This document shows, piece after piece, positions 1 through 9,292 of a stretch of DNA of 57,616 nt. The stretch is from Mycobacterium sherrisii. Its GTDB lineage: Bacteria; Actinomycetota; Actinomycetes; Mycobacteriales; Mycobacteriaceae. Under the pieces are notes generated by a model. That model made no database searches, was not told where the DNA came from, and saw only the letters and a list, made by a program, of their open reading frames with translations. The position numbers and the translations under genes were made by a program. The stretch covers positions 1 to 57,616 of the forward strand of contig NZ_LQPT01000108.1 in NCBI RefSeq assembly GCF_002102355.1, in the 5' to 3' direction. Position 1 is the stretch's first letter. Each line of letters starts with the position of its first letter.

Positions 1-104
1 GCCCACATCTTGCGAGCCTCGTCCGACACCGTCTGGGCGTGCATCTCGAAACGACCGGCCATCGCCCGCATCGCGTGCGGGTCGGTCATGAAACGTGTTG
101 CCAT
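1..104 (-). CDS. Esx (WXG100) protein, EsxJ/K-like, N-terminal part only
   Basis: Only the first 34 codons are in the window; the rest lies beyond the left edge. The reading begins [20 protein letters not shown] and continues with [14 protein letters not shown], which is the start of the EsxJ/K/M/P/W group of small ESX-secreted WXG100 proteins. An AGGAGA ribosome site sits about 7 bases upstream of the ATG at 104. It is the third gene of a leftward PE-PPE-Esx cluster, the same order as PE8-PPE15-esxJ-esxI in M. tuberculosis. A second Esx partner is therefore expected just outside the window. Known: these proteins form helical-hairpin heterodimers exported by type VII systems. Inferred: ESX-5 substrate. 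Confidence 0.85.
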   Translation of the reverse strand, partial: MATRFMTDPHAMRAMAGRFEMHAQTVSDEARKMW

Positions 105-254
105 GTTGCCTTTCTCCTTTGTGGTTGTTGCTTCGGGTTGTAAATCAATGCATTTGGTCTTTGGGCGCGGTAGCTGCCGCGCGGCGGATAGATTACGGCC
201 CGGCGGTTAACCGCCGGCCTCCAACGAGTGACAAGCGAAACCCGTTTTGCCGGG

Positions 255-1406
255 TTACACCACGACCTGTTTGGGCATGACGATCGGCTTGAAGCCGTAC
301 CGCGGGCCGGACCCGTAGGCCCCGGCACCCTTGGCGCCGGCCAGCATGCCCGGCATCCCGGGTGCACCGACGGCCGTCTCCTCGGCGGGGACGTTCCAGC
401 CCGAGCCCTGCAACGGCGAAGTGGCCGCCGCGAGCTCGGCTTGCGTCGCCGGGGCGACAGAGGACCAGGTGGCCGGCACCGACAGCTTGCCGACCGTGGT
501 GGCCTGCCCCAGACTGCCGGCCGCGCCCGCGCCCAGGGGCATGCCGCCCAGCGGTGCAACCGACCGGACCACGGTGCCCTCGACGATGCCGGCCGCCCCG
601 GCTTCGGGGACGACGTCGCTGACGGCGGCCGCCGGCACCGCGGCACCGGCCAGCGTGTGGCCGAGCGATACCGCGGTGGGGATGGCCGTCATGACGAACC
701 ATGCCGCCGTGTTGACCGCGCCGTTGATGCCGTTCAGAACGGACGGCGTGCCGAGCAGACCGTCAATCGAGGCGATGATGTTCGGGTTCGACGTGGGTGT
801 CGAGCCCAACAGGTCGGCGAGCGTCGAGCTGATCGAATCGGTCGCGCTCAACGGTTCGGCCAGCGCCTGCACGCCCGGGTCGGTGGTCGTGGTCAGCGGC
901 GTCACCGGCTGCAGACTGGCGGCGGCCGCCTCCGAGGCGGCCTGGTAGGTGCTCATGGCGGTGGCGTCCTGGACCCACATCTCGTAGTACTCGATGTCCA
1001 ACGCCTGGATTACCGGAAGACTGAACGGAATCGCTCCGAGCGCGGCCGCCCACTCGACCCGGTTCTGGTAAACCAATGCCGGGTTCACCACCGCGGCGTG
1101 CGCCGCCTCGAACGCGGCGGCCGACGCCGTGGCCGCCGCACTCGCCTGCTCGAGGGCGGTGGCCGTCTCGGTCAGATACGTCACGATCGGGGTGGCGGCG
1201 GCTGCCGCGGCGGCCGAGCCGCCACCGGTCCACTGCTCGGTGGTCAGCAACGAGATGATCGACTCCCACGAGGTCGCCGTGGTGCTCACCTCGGCGGCCA
1301 GGTTGGCGTAGGCGCCCGCCGCGGCCATGAGCGGCGCCGAGCCGGGACCGCTGTACACGAGCGTCGAGGTGATCTCCGGGGGTAGTGCTGCAAACTCAAA
1401 AACCAT
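255..1406 (-). CDS. PPE family protein, PPE-SVP subgroup (PPE15-like)
   Basis: A 383-residue secreted or surface protein with a classical PPE domain at about residues 1-180. PPE is at residues 9-11 and a WxG turn (WTG) is at 59-61. The C-terminal PPE-SVP region carries the motif VGKLSVPATW at about residue 305 and ends in YGFKPIVMPK. The start is the ATG at 1406, with GGAG about 11 bases upstream. It lies 88 bp downstream of the PE gene on the same strand, so the two are probably co-transcribed and their products should dimerise. Known: PPE15 pairs with PE8 and the chaperone EspG5 for ESX-5 export. The final tail is nearly identical to that of the neighbouring PE protein, which is unusual for a PE/PPE pair. 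Confidence 0.92.
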   Translation of the reverse strand: MVFEFAALPPEITSTLVYSGPGSAPLMAAAGAYANLAAEVSTTATSWESIISLLTTEQWTGGGSAAAAAAATPIVTYLTETATALEQASAAATASAAAFEAAHAAVVNPALVYQNRVEWAAALGAIPFSLPVIQALDIEYYEMWVQDATAMSTYQAASEAAAASLQPVTPLTTTTDPGVQALAEPLSATDSISSTLADLLGSTPTSNPNIIASIDGLLGTPSVLNGINGAVNTAAWFVMTAIPTAVSLGHTLAGAAVPAAAVSDVVPEAGAAGIVEGTVVRSVAPLGGMPLGAGAAGSLGQATTVGKLSVPATWSSVAPATQAELAAATSPLQGSGWNVPAEETAVGAPGMPGMLAGAKGAGAYGSGPRYGFKPIVMPKQVVV

Positions 1407-1494
1407 TTCTTTTCCCGCTCCTTATTCGAATGTGGCTGGGTGCGAAAGCCGCGATCGCGGCTGCGCCCGATGGGCCAGACGGCTTCTGGATGGC

Positions 1495-2415
1495 TTAGAC
1501 GGCGGTCGACTTCGGCATGACGATCGGCTTGACGCCGTAGCGGGGTGCCCCGAACCCGGTGGAGGCGCGTCCCGTGCCCCCGACCATGCCGGGCATGCCG
1601 GGCACGACGGAGCTGGTCTGCGGCGCGGCGCCGGTCCAGCCCACGGTCTGCAGCGGGGTGGTGCTGGTGCCGACCACCGGGGTGACCTGGCCGCCAGCCC
1701 ACGTCGGCGGTGCCGACAGATTGCCGACCAGCGTGCCCTGGCCCATCGCGGCCACCGGCATGCCGCCCATTCCGGCCATGCCCCCGACGCCGGCTTCCAC
1801 GGGCGTCGTCTCGCTGGCGAGTGCAGCCGCCGCGGCGGCATCGCCGATGGTGTCGCTGCCGGCGGGCAGCAGACCACCACCGGCCATACCGAGCAGGGCG
1901 GAAGCGGCCGACGCCCAGTTGCCGCTACCGATGTTGAGAATGTTGGCGCTGTTGCTCGACAGGCCGAAGATCCCGCCGAGCATGGCCGGGTTGGTGTTGT
2001 TGCCGGTGCCGCCGAGCAGCCATTGCAGGATGTCGACGATCGTGGTGCCGGGGCCGGCCGCTTGGATTTGCGAGACCGGATCCGACAACGTACTGAACTG
2101 CTGCGAGCCTTCCGACAGCGCGGCCGCGGCGGCGTTGGTGGCCTCGGTGTCGCTGTAGCTGGTGGAGCTCACCCCGAGGTTGGTCGTGTAGGTCTCCAGC
2201 TGGGTCTGCGCGTCGGCGGCCGTCGTCTGGTACGTGGTGCCGAACGCCGAGAAGATCGTGGCCTGCTGGGCCGATACCGGATCGAGGGCGGCCGGAGCGA
2301 CAACCGTCGTTGCCGCAGCGGCGCCGGCGTTCTGCGCCGCCAAGTTGGCGTTGATCGCCTCCAGCTGCCCCTGCGCGGCTAGCAACTCTTCAGTCACCGT
2401 TGTCAGGAATGACAT
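1495..2415 (-). CDS. PE family protein with SVP-like C-terminal region (PE8-like)
   Basis: A 306-residue protein. It starts MSFLTTVTEE with a helical PE domain to about residue 95, and has the type VII signal YxxxE as YSDTE at 87-91. A long Ala/Gly-rich part follows, then a C-terminal region with VGNLSAPPTW (Ala replaces the usual Val of the SVP motif). It ends YGVKPIVMPKSTAV. The ATG at 2415 has GAGGAG about 7-8 bases upstream. It is the first gene of the leftward PE-PPE-Esx cluster. Most short PE proteins are about 100 residues, so this belongs to the extended class, like PE8 of M. tuberculosis. Inferred role: secretion partner of the adjacent PPE protein through ESX-5. Confidence 0.9.
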   Translation of the reverse strand: MSFLTTVTEELLAAQGQLEAINANLAAQNAGAAAATTVVAPAALDPVSAQQATIFSAFGTTYQTTAADAQTQLETYTTNLGVSSTSYSDTEATNAAAAALSEGSQQFSTLSDPVSQIQAAGPGTTIVDILQWLLGGTGNNTNPAMLGGIFGLSSNSANILNIGSGNWASAASALLGMAGGGLLPAGSDTIGDAAAAAALASETTPVEAGVGGMAGMGGMPVAAMGQGTLVGNLSAPPTWAGGQVTPVVGTSTTPLQTVGWTGAAPQTSSVVPGMPGMVGGTGRASTGFGAPRYGVKPIVMPKSTAV

Positions 2416-2776
2416 CCACTGCTCCTCTGGTGTTCGGAAACATGTCGGCCCAAGCGGTTTGGGTCGACCCTGCGGGTTGGCGTACGAGCCCCTGTACGTT
2501 TGCGTAAGGCTAATTTCCGCAGTGATTAACTTCCCGACCGAAATGGCTAGGGTGACGGCCGTTTACGGCCTCTTAACGAAAGCGCCGACAGTTTTAACGC
2601 GGTCCTGTCGGCCGACATCGAAGTGACATCTCCAGCAAACGCCCGACCAGCATTAGATTGCGTGGGGCGGCGGATCATACGTCAAGCCGCGGCACAACGC
2701 ACCTCCGAAATTCGGCGGGTTCCGGGTGGGACGCGGTGCCCCGGCTCCGGGTCCCACACGCTAGATTCGCCGCCGG
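2416..2776. promoter_or_regulatory. Upstream region of the PE-PPE-Esx cluster
   Basis: This non-coding stretch between the PE start and the tRNA is AT-richer than its surroundings between 2500 and 2610. It holds a small inverted repeat, GGCCGT-TT-ACGGCC at 2557-2570, and should contain the leftward promoter of the cluster. I cannot place a convincing -10/-35 pair. In M. tuberculosis a large mobile-element block (Rv1041c-Rv1055) lies between this cluster and the leucine tRNA. Here only about 360 bp separates them and I see no integrase or transposase remnant. Confidence 0.4.
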
Positions 2777-2850
2777 GCCCCCATAGCCCAATTGGCAGAG
2801 GCAGCGGACTTAAAATCCGCCCAGTGTCGGTTCGAGTCCGACTGGGGGCA
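2777..2850 (+). tRNA. leuX: tRNA-Leu, anticodon UAA (leuX-like)
   Basis: A complete 74-base cloverleaf can be drawn. Acceptor GCCCCCA (2777-2783) pairs with TGGGGGC (2843-2849). The D arm has GCC/GGC. The anticodon stem GCGGA/TCCGC closes a CTTAAAA loop with anticodon TAA at 2811-2813. The variable loop is 5 bases (CCAGT). The T arm is GTCGG-TTCGAGT-CCGAC, followed by discriminator A and an encoded CC. The anticodon reads the leucine codon UUA, yet the variable loop is short (class I), whereas leucine tRNAs normally have a long extra arm. I recall a 74-base leuX at the syntenic position in M. tuberculosis. The fold is certain; charging with leucine is inferred from the anticodon. Confidence 0.88.
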
Positions 2851-3012
2851 CCGTCAGGGCGGCACAGCAATGTCACCGTGCCGGTTGCCAGGCCGCAAAG
2901 AACCGCGATGGCCCCACTCGACTTGCGAACGGACCCGGCGCCGCGGTGGTCCAGCGGCGGTGGCGGGAACCGGGTTGAGCGCGCTCCGGCAGCAAATTGG
3001 CCCGCGGCCGAG

Positions 3013-3354
3013 TCAGATTTTGCTGCGGTTTTCGGGGCAGTAGGCGGTGACCGCCGCGCCGATGATGCTGCCGGCACCGTTGTTGCTCACCCCGAGTGCC
3101 TTCTTCACGTCGCCGACCGTCTGTTCCATCGTGTCGCCGCCGGCGAAGTCCGCGCAGACGGCGTGCCCGATGTTGATCATCGTCTGGTCCTGGCCCTCGG
3201 CCCAGCTCAATCCGCGCTGCTGCAGGATGTGCAGGTAGTTATCGTCGGCCGGGTCGGCCTTGGCGACCGGGGTGCCGGCGTGGGCCGCGACGGCGCCAAG
3301 GAGGCCGGCCAGCACGGCGGCGATCGATGCCGCGCTGCGTGCCGTGTTCTTCAT
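3013..3354 (-). CDS. DUF732 family secreted protein
   Basis: A 113-residue small exported protein. The N-terminus MKNTARSAAS plus a hydrophobic stretch ending AAHAGTPVAKA is a Sec signal peptide, probably cut after AHA or AKA at residues 24-33. The mature part has DDNYLHILQQRGLSW and two cysteines, at about 67 and 106, in the pattern typical of DUF732 proteins, which are common and functionally unknown in mycobacteria. The start is the ATG at 3354 with AAGGAG about 9 bases upstream; a longer open frame upstream has no ribosome site. It stands alone between the tRNA and a same-strand methyltransferase gene. No function can be assigned. Confidence 0.85.
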   Translation of the reverse strand: MKNTARSAASIAAVLAGLLGAVAAHAGTPVAKADPADDNYLHILQQRGLSWAEGQDQTMINIGHAVCADFAGGDTMEQTVGDVKKALGVSNNGAGSIIGAAVTAYCPENRSKI

Positions 3355-3451
3355 GCGTCGACTCCTTGGTGTGTCTGCCTGCTCGGCAGGGAACCCGAAT
3401 CCTAACTTCGTCTTGACAGTATGTCTTGCCAGGGCACCAGCGCAGAACCCG

Positions 3452-5864
<2,413 letters not shown>

Positions 5865-6620
5865 ATGAACGCGGTCAGCCCAGATGCCATTCGCGCGGAG
5901 ACGGTTACCATCACCGGTCACGGTGGCGACGAGATCGAGGCCTACCTCGCGCAGCCGCTCGCCGAAGGGTCGCGCGGCGGCGTCGTCTTCATCCATCACA
6001 TGCCGGGCTACGACCGTGAAACGAAGGAGTTCGTCCGCCGGTTCGCGGTCAACGGTTTTCACGCCGTGGCGCCCAACCTGTACTCCCGCGAGGCGCCGGG
6101 TGCCGCACCCGACGACGCCGCCGCGGCGGCCCGCGCTGCGGGCGGGGTGCCGGACGAGCGACTGGTCGGTGACGTCGCGGGCGCGATCGAGCACCTGCGG
6201 TCGCTGCCGGGTGCCAACGGCAAGTTCGGCGTCATCGGGCACTGCTCGGGTGGCCGGCACGCGTTCCTGGCGGCGTGCTCGCTGGAGCTGGACGCCGCGG
6301 TGGACTGCTACGGCGGATTCATCGTCGAAAACCCGCCGGAGGGCGTGCCGGCGGCCATCAAGCCGATTCTGCACCTGGCGCCGACGTTGAGCTGCCCGCT
6401 GCTGGGCCTGTTCGGGGTCGACGACAAGTTCCCCAACCCGTCCGCGGTGGCTACGCTGGACCAGGAGCTGACCAAGCTGGGCAAGGAACACGAGTTCCAT
6501 TCCTACGACGGCGCGGGCCACGCCTTCTTCTCGGTCGACCGGCCGGTGTACCGGGTGGAGGCCGCCCTGGACGGCTGGGCCCGGATCGACGATTTCTTTG
6601 CCACCCACCTGAAAGGTTAG
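5865..6620 (+). CDS. Dienelactone hydrolase family protein
   Basis: A 251-residue alpha/beta hydrolase. The nucleophile elbow is IGHCSGG with cysteine instead of serine, as in true dienelactone hydrolases. The acid residue is in FGVDDKF and the histidine in GAGHAFF, so the Cys-Asp-His triad is complete. VVFIHHMPGYD supplies the oxyanion loop. The ATG at 5865 was chosen over 5859 because AAGGAG (5852-5857) is spaced 7 bases from it. It is the first gene of a tight three-gene operon with a DUF6295 gene (12 bp gap) and the Rv1056-like DUF427 gene. Known: the family opens lactone or ester rings in aromatic breakdown and many members act on unknown esters. The natural substrate cannot be told. Confidence 0.88.
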   Translation: MNAVSPDAIRAETVTITGHGGDEIEAYLAQPLAEGSRGGVVFIHHMPGYDRETKEFVRRFAVNGFHAVAPNLYSREAPGAAPDDAAAAARAAGGVPDERLVGDVAGAIEHLRSLPGANGKFGVIGHCSGGRHAFLAACSLELDAAVDCYGGFIVENPPEGVPAAIKPILHLAPTLSCPLLGLFGVDDKFPNPSAVATLDQELTKLGKEHEFHSYDGAGHAFFSVDRPVYRVEAALDGWARIDDFFATHLKG

Positions 6621-6632
6621 GTCTGCCAAGCC

Positions 6633-6911
6633 ATGTGCACGCATTTGACCGCACACGTAGACATCGACGGCAGCGGCAAGGGCCCGGCGGGCTGGTTCGG
6701 CGCGGACCGGGCAACGGTCTACGTCGACCATCCCGTCCATGCGCCCTACGCCCACACCGTCAACATCGACGTGATCAATCCGAAGCTGGGCCCGGCGGCG
6801 CGGGTGGCCCTCGAACTCACCGAGGAAAGCGCGCTCGCGCTGGCCGACGCCATCCACGAAGCGATTTCGCGTTCTCCCGCCGGCATCACGTCGAAAAACC
6901 AGTTGGTCTAA
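6633..6911 (+). CDS. DUF6295 family small protein
   Basis: A 92-residue protein starting MCTHLTAHVDIDGSGKGPAG, with AHTVNIDVINPKLG further on and a C-terminal helix rich in Glu and Ala. This matches my memory of the DUF6295 family, in which the N-terminal Met-Cys-Thr and the GSGKG stretch are conserved. It has no signal peptide or membrane segment and no known function. It sits between a dienelactone hydrolase gene and a DUF427 gene with gaps of 12 and 3 bp, so the three are almost certainly one transcript. The family name is from memory. Confidence 0.75.
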   Translation: MCTHLTAHVDIDGSGKGPAGWFGADRATVYVDHPVHAPYAHTVNIDVINPKLGPAARVALELTEESALALADAIHEAISRSPAGITSKNQLV

Positions 6912-6914
6912 GCG

Positions 6915-7685
6915 ATGACCTCCGAGATTGACTACCCGCAGCCGGCCGCGGCCCGGGGCAGGGTCGAGCCCGCGCCGCGCCGGGTGCGGGGCTTTCTCGG
7001 CGACGAGCTCGTCTTCGACACGACCGCGGCCCGCTACGTGTGGGAGATCCCTTACTATCCCGCGTATTACATCCCGCTGCACGACGTGCGGATCGAGTAC
7101 CTGCACGACGAAAACCACGCGCAGACAGTGCAATTCGGGCCGTCGCGGTTGCACGCGCTGATCGGGGCGGGCCAGACACACCCCGGCGCGGCGCGGGTGT
7201 TCGACGCGGACGGCGACAGCCCGGTGGCGGGCACCGTGCGGTTCGACTGGGGCGCGCTGCGCTGGTTCGAGGAGGACGAGCCCATCTACGTGCACCCGCG
7301 TAACCCCTATTCGCGGGTCGACGCGCTGCGCTCGCGCCGCCATGTCCGGGTGGACTGCGACGGCGTCGTGCTCGCCGACACCCGATCACCGGTGCTGCTC
7401 TTCGAAACCGGCTTGCCCACAAGGTATTACATCGACCCCACCGACGTCGTCTTCGAGCACCTGGAGCCCAGCGATACCCAGACCCAATGCCCGTACAAGG
7501 GAGTGACGTCGGGCTACTGGTCGGTGCGGGTCGGCGACAGGCTGCACACCGACCTCGCCTGGACCTATCACTACCCGTTGCCGGCGGTCAGCCAGATCGC
7601 GGGCCTGGTGGCGTTCTACAACGAGAAACTTGACATCACCGTCGACGGGCAACTGCTGCAGCGGCCCAACACGCAGTTCAGCTAA
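6915..7685 (+). CDS. DUF427 domain protein (Rv1056-like)
   Basis: A 256-residue protein with two DUF427 units. The first is around residues 25-115 (VFDTTAARYVWEIPYYPAYYIPLHD). The second is around 140-230 (VLADTRSPVLLFETGLPTRYYI, then CPYKGVTSGYWSV). The second unit carries the family hallmark of ADT, LP.RYY and C.YKG.A.YW. The length agrees with Rv1056, recalled as 254 residues. The fold is a small beta-barrel of unknown activity. It is the third gene of the dienelactone hydrolase/DUF6295 operon. A perfect 19 bp palindrome follows 16 bp after its stop codon. Confidence 0.88.
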   Translation: MTSEIDYPQPAAARGRVEPAPRRVRGFLGDELVFDTTAARYVWEIPYYPAYYIPLHDVRIEYLHDENHAQTVQFGPSRLHALIGAGQTHPGAARVFDADGDSPVAGTVRFDWGALRWFEEDEPIYVHPRNPYSRVDALRSRRHVRVDCDGVVLADTRSPVLLFETGLPTRYYIDPTDVVFEHLEPSDTQTQCPYKGVTSGYWSVRVGDRLHTDLAWTYHYPLPAVSQIAGLVAFYNEKLDITVDGQLLQRPNTQFS

Positions 7686-7701
7686 TGGGCGCGCCGGATG
7701 T

Positions 7702-7720
7702 GGCAAATGTGACATTTGCC
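7702..7720. promoter_or_regulatory. Perfect 8+3+8 palindrome, operator or terminator
   Basis: GGCAAATG-TGA-CATTTGCC is a perfect inverted repeat with a 3-base spacer. Eight-base arms with AT-rich centres look like a dimeric-repressor operator. It lies just after the DUF427 stop and about 350 bp before the Rv1057-like gene, so it could instead help end the upstream operon, although no T-run follows. Confidence 0.55.
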
Positions 7721-8067
7721 TCTTTCGGGGTTCATTTCTCATAAATTCTTATCCAACGTTCCGAATGTGGGAACCCAGGCGAGTAGCTGTAAACCGCATA
7801 ACACCTTGTTAAATCAGCTGAGGGTGTTTGCCAGGTGGGCAGTGTGTATATACTCGACGACGGGCACCTGAGCGGATCCTGAGGCCGCACGGTGATTTAG
7901 CCGACGGCGCCGAATTCCCAGCATTTTCAACCGAATTCGGCCGGTAAAATTTGTGCAGATCAGCGTATTCGGGTGCTGAAATGCGGTTATCCCAGCCGAC
8001 GGCGTCGCAATGAGCGTGCACCGGCATGACCGGCGATGACCCCGACGACAGCTAAGGCGGTGCGAAC
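7721..8067 (+). promoter_or_regulatory. Long AT-rich leader of the Rv1057-like gene
   Basis: No coding signal here. The stretch is clearly AT-richer than the genes around it. A TTGCCA (7828-7833) with TATACT (7849-7854) makes a possible sigma-A promoter with a short 15 bp spacer. CCGAATTCGG at 7931-7940 is a perfect 10 bp palindrome. Known: in M. tuberculosis the Rv1057 promoter is controlled by TrcR, which binds an AT-rich region, and by stress regulators. Conservation of that control here is inferred. Confidence 0.45.
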
Positions 8068-9168
8068 GTGAGCGAATTGAACGGCCGGCAGGCCGACCGC
8101 GACATCGTTACGACGAATGGCACGACACCGGTGGCGGTGGGCATCGCGGTCCACCACGGACCGATCAGCGACATGGCCCTGCGCCCCGACGGGCGCCGGC
8201 TGCTGGTGACCAACTATGCCGACGACAGCGTCTCCATCGTCGACACCGACACCTTCCGCGTCCTCGACACGGTGGAGGGGGTTTCCGAGCCGGCCGCCAT
8301 CGCGGTGGACGGTGCACGTCCCGGCCGGGCATACGTCAGCGGGGTGGAGACGACCTCTGCGGCCTACGACTCCATCCGGGTCATCGACACCGGCACCGGC
8401 GCCGTGATCGCGACGCACCCGCTGACGATGAGCGTCAGCGACCTGGCCGCCGACGCCGCGGGGCGCCACGTATACGTCACCCGCAACGGCGTACCCGCCG
8501 CCGACGTGGCCGTGCTGGACACCGCGACCGGTCAGCTCCAGACCGTCGACGTCGCGGGCCGGGCTCCGGGGACCACCACCGAGTGCGTGCGCGTCAGCCC
8601 GGACGGAACCCGGGCCTACGTCGCAACCAACGGGCCCGCCGGCGGCCGGCTCGTGGTGATCGGGTCGACCCGGGCGGGCCTCCGGGTGATCGACACGGTT
8701 GAGGTCGGATTGCCGGTGCGCGATGTGGCGCTGAGCCCCAGCGGTGCCCTGGCCTACGTCACCAGTTCCGCGCCCGCCGTGGGGGTGGTGATCGACGTCG
8801 TCGACACCCGGACCAACACGATCAGCTGCACCCGCAAGATCGGCGAGACCGGCGGCTTCTTGACCCGCATGGCGTTGTCGGCCGATGGCGACCGTGCCTA
8901 TCTGGTCAGCGATGACAACGTCACCGTGCTGTGCACGCTGAGCTACGACATCCTGGCCACCCTCGGCGCCGGGACGCAGCCGTCGTGCGCGGTGGAGAGC
9001 CCGGACGGGACCCGGCTCTACATCGCCGACTACTCCGGCGTTGTCACCGTCACGCCGCTGACTCCGAAGGCTCCGTTGGCGCTGGCCGGCGCCACCTCCG
9101 ACACCGACGTGCTGAGCGCTGCCTGGCTGGTGCCCGACCTGGTGTCGCCGGAGCCGGCGTTCGCCTGA
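8068..9168 (+). CDS. YVTN-type beta-propeller protein (Rv1057-like)
   Basis: A 366-residue protein from the GTG at 8068, built of repeats of about 43 residues with the signature DGxRxYVT, for example LRPDGRRLLVTNYADDSVSIVDT, VSPDGTRAYVATN, LSPSGALAYVTSS and ESPDGTRLYIADY. This is a seven-bladed YVTN/lactonase-like propeller. No signal peptide is visible. Rv1057 in M. tuberculosis is the syntenic gene and a known TrcR-regulated, stress-responsive gene; its biochemical role is unknown. It stands alone downstream of a long AT-rich leader, with fadD14 following at 124 bp. Confidence 0.9.
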   Translation: MSELNGRQADRDIVTTNGTTPVAVGIAVHHGPISDMALRPDGRRLLVTNYADDSVSIVDTDTFRVLDTVEGVSEPAAIAVDGARPGRAYVSGVETTSAAYDSIRVIDTGTGAVIATHPLTMSVSDLAADAAGRHVYVTRNGVPAADVAVLDTATGQLQTVDVAGRAPGTTTECVRVSPDGTRAYVATNGPAGGRLVVIGSTRAGLRVIDTVEVGLPVRDVALSPSGALAYVTSSAPAVGVVIDVVDTRTNTISCTRKIGETGGFLTRMALSADGDRAYLVSDDNVTVLCTLSYDILATLGAGTQPSCAVESPDGTRLYIADYSGVVTVTPLTPKAPLALAGATSDTDVLSAAWLVPDLVSPEPAFA

Positions 9169-9292
9169 CGCCGTTTGGGTGGTACAACGCGCCTTGTCGG
9201 GGGAATCCGGTTCCCATGCGGTAGTGCGGCGATACCATTCGCCCCGACCGACCAAGGGATGCTCGGCGCCGAGACGGTGAGGCGGTAGATCG

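Noticed and set aside
1-2415. A full ESX-5 secretion locus
   Set aside because: Only PE, PPE and Esx substrate genes are present; no ecc, mycP or espG gene is found.
2777-2850. Prophage or integrative element at the tRNA
   Set aside because: No integrase, excisionase or duplicated tRNA 3' end is visible within the window on either side.
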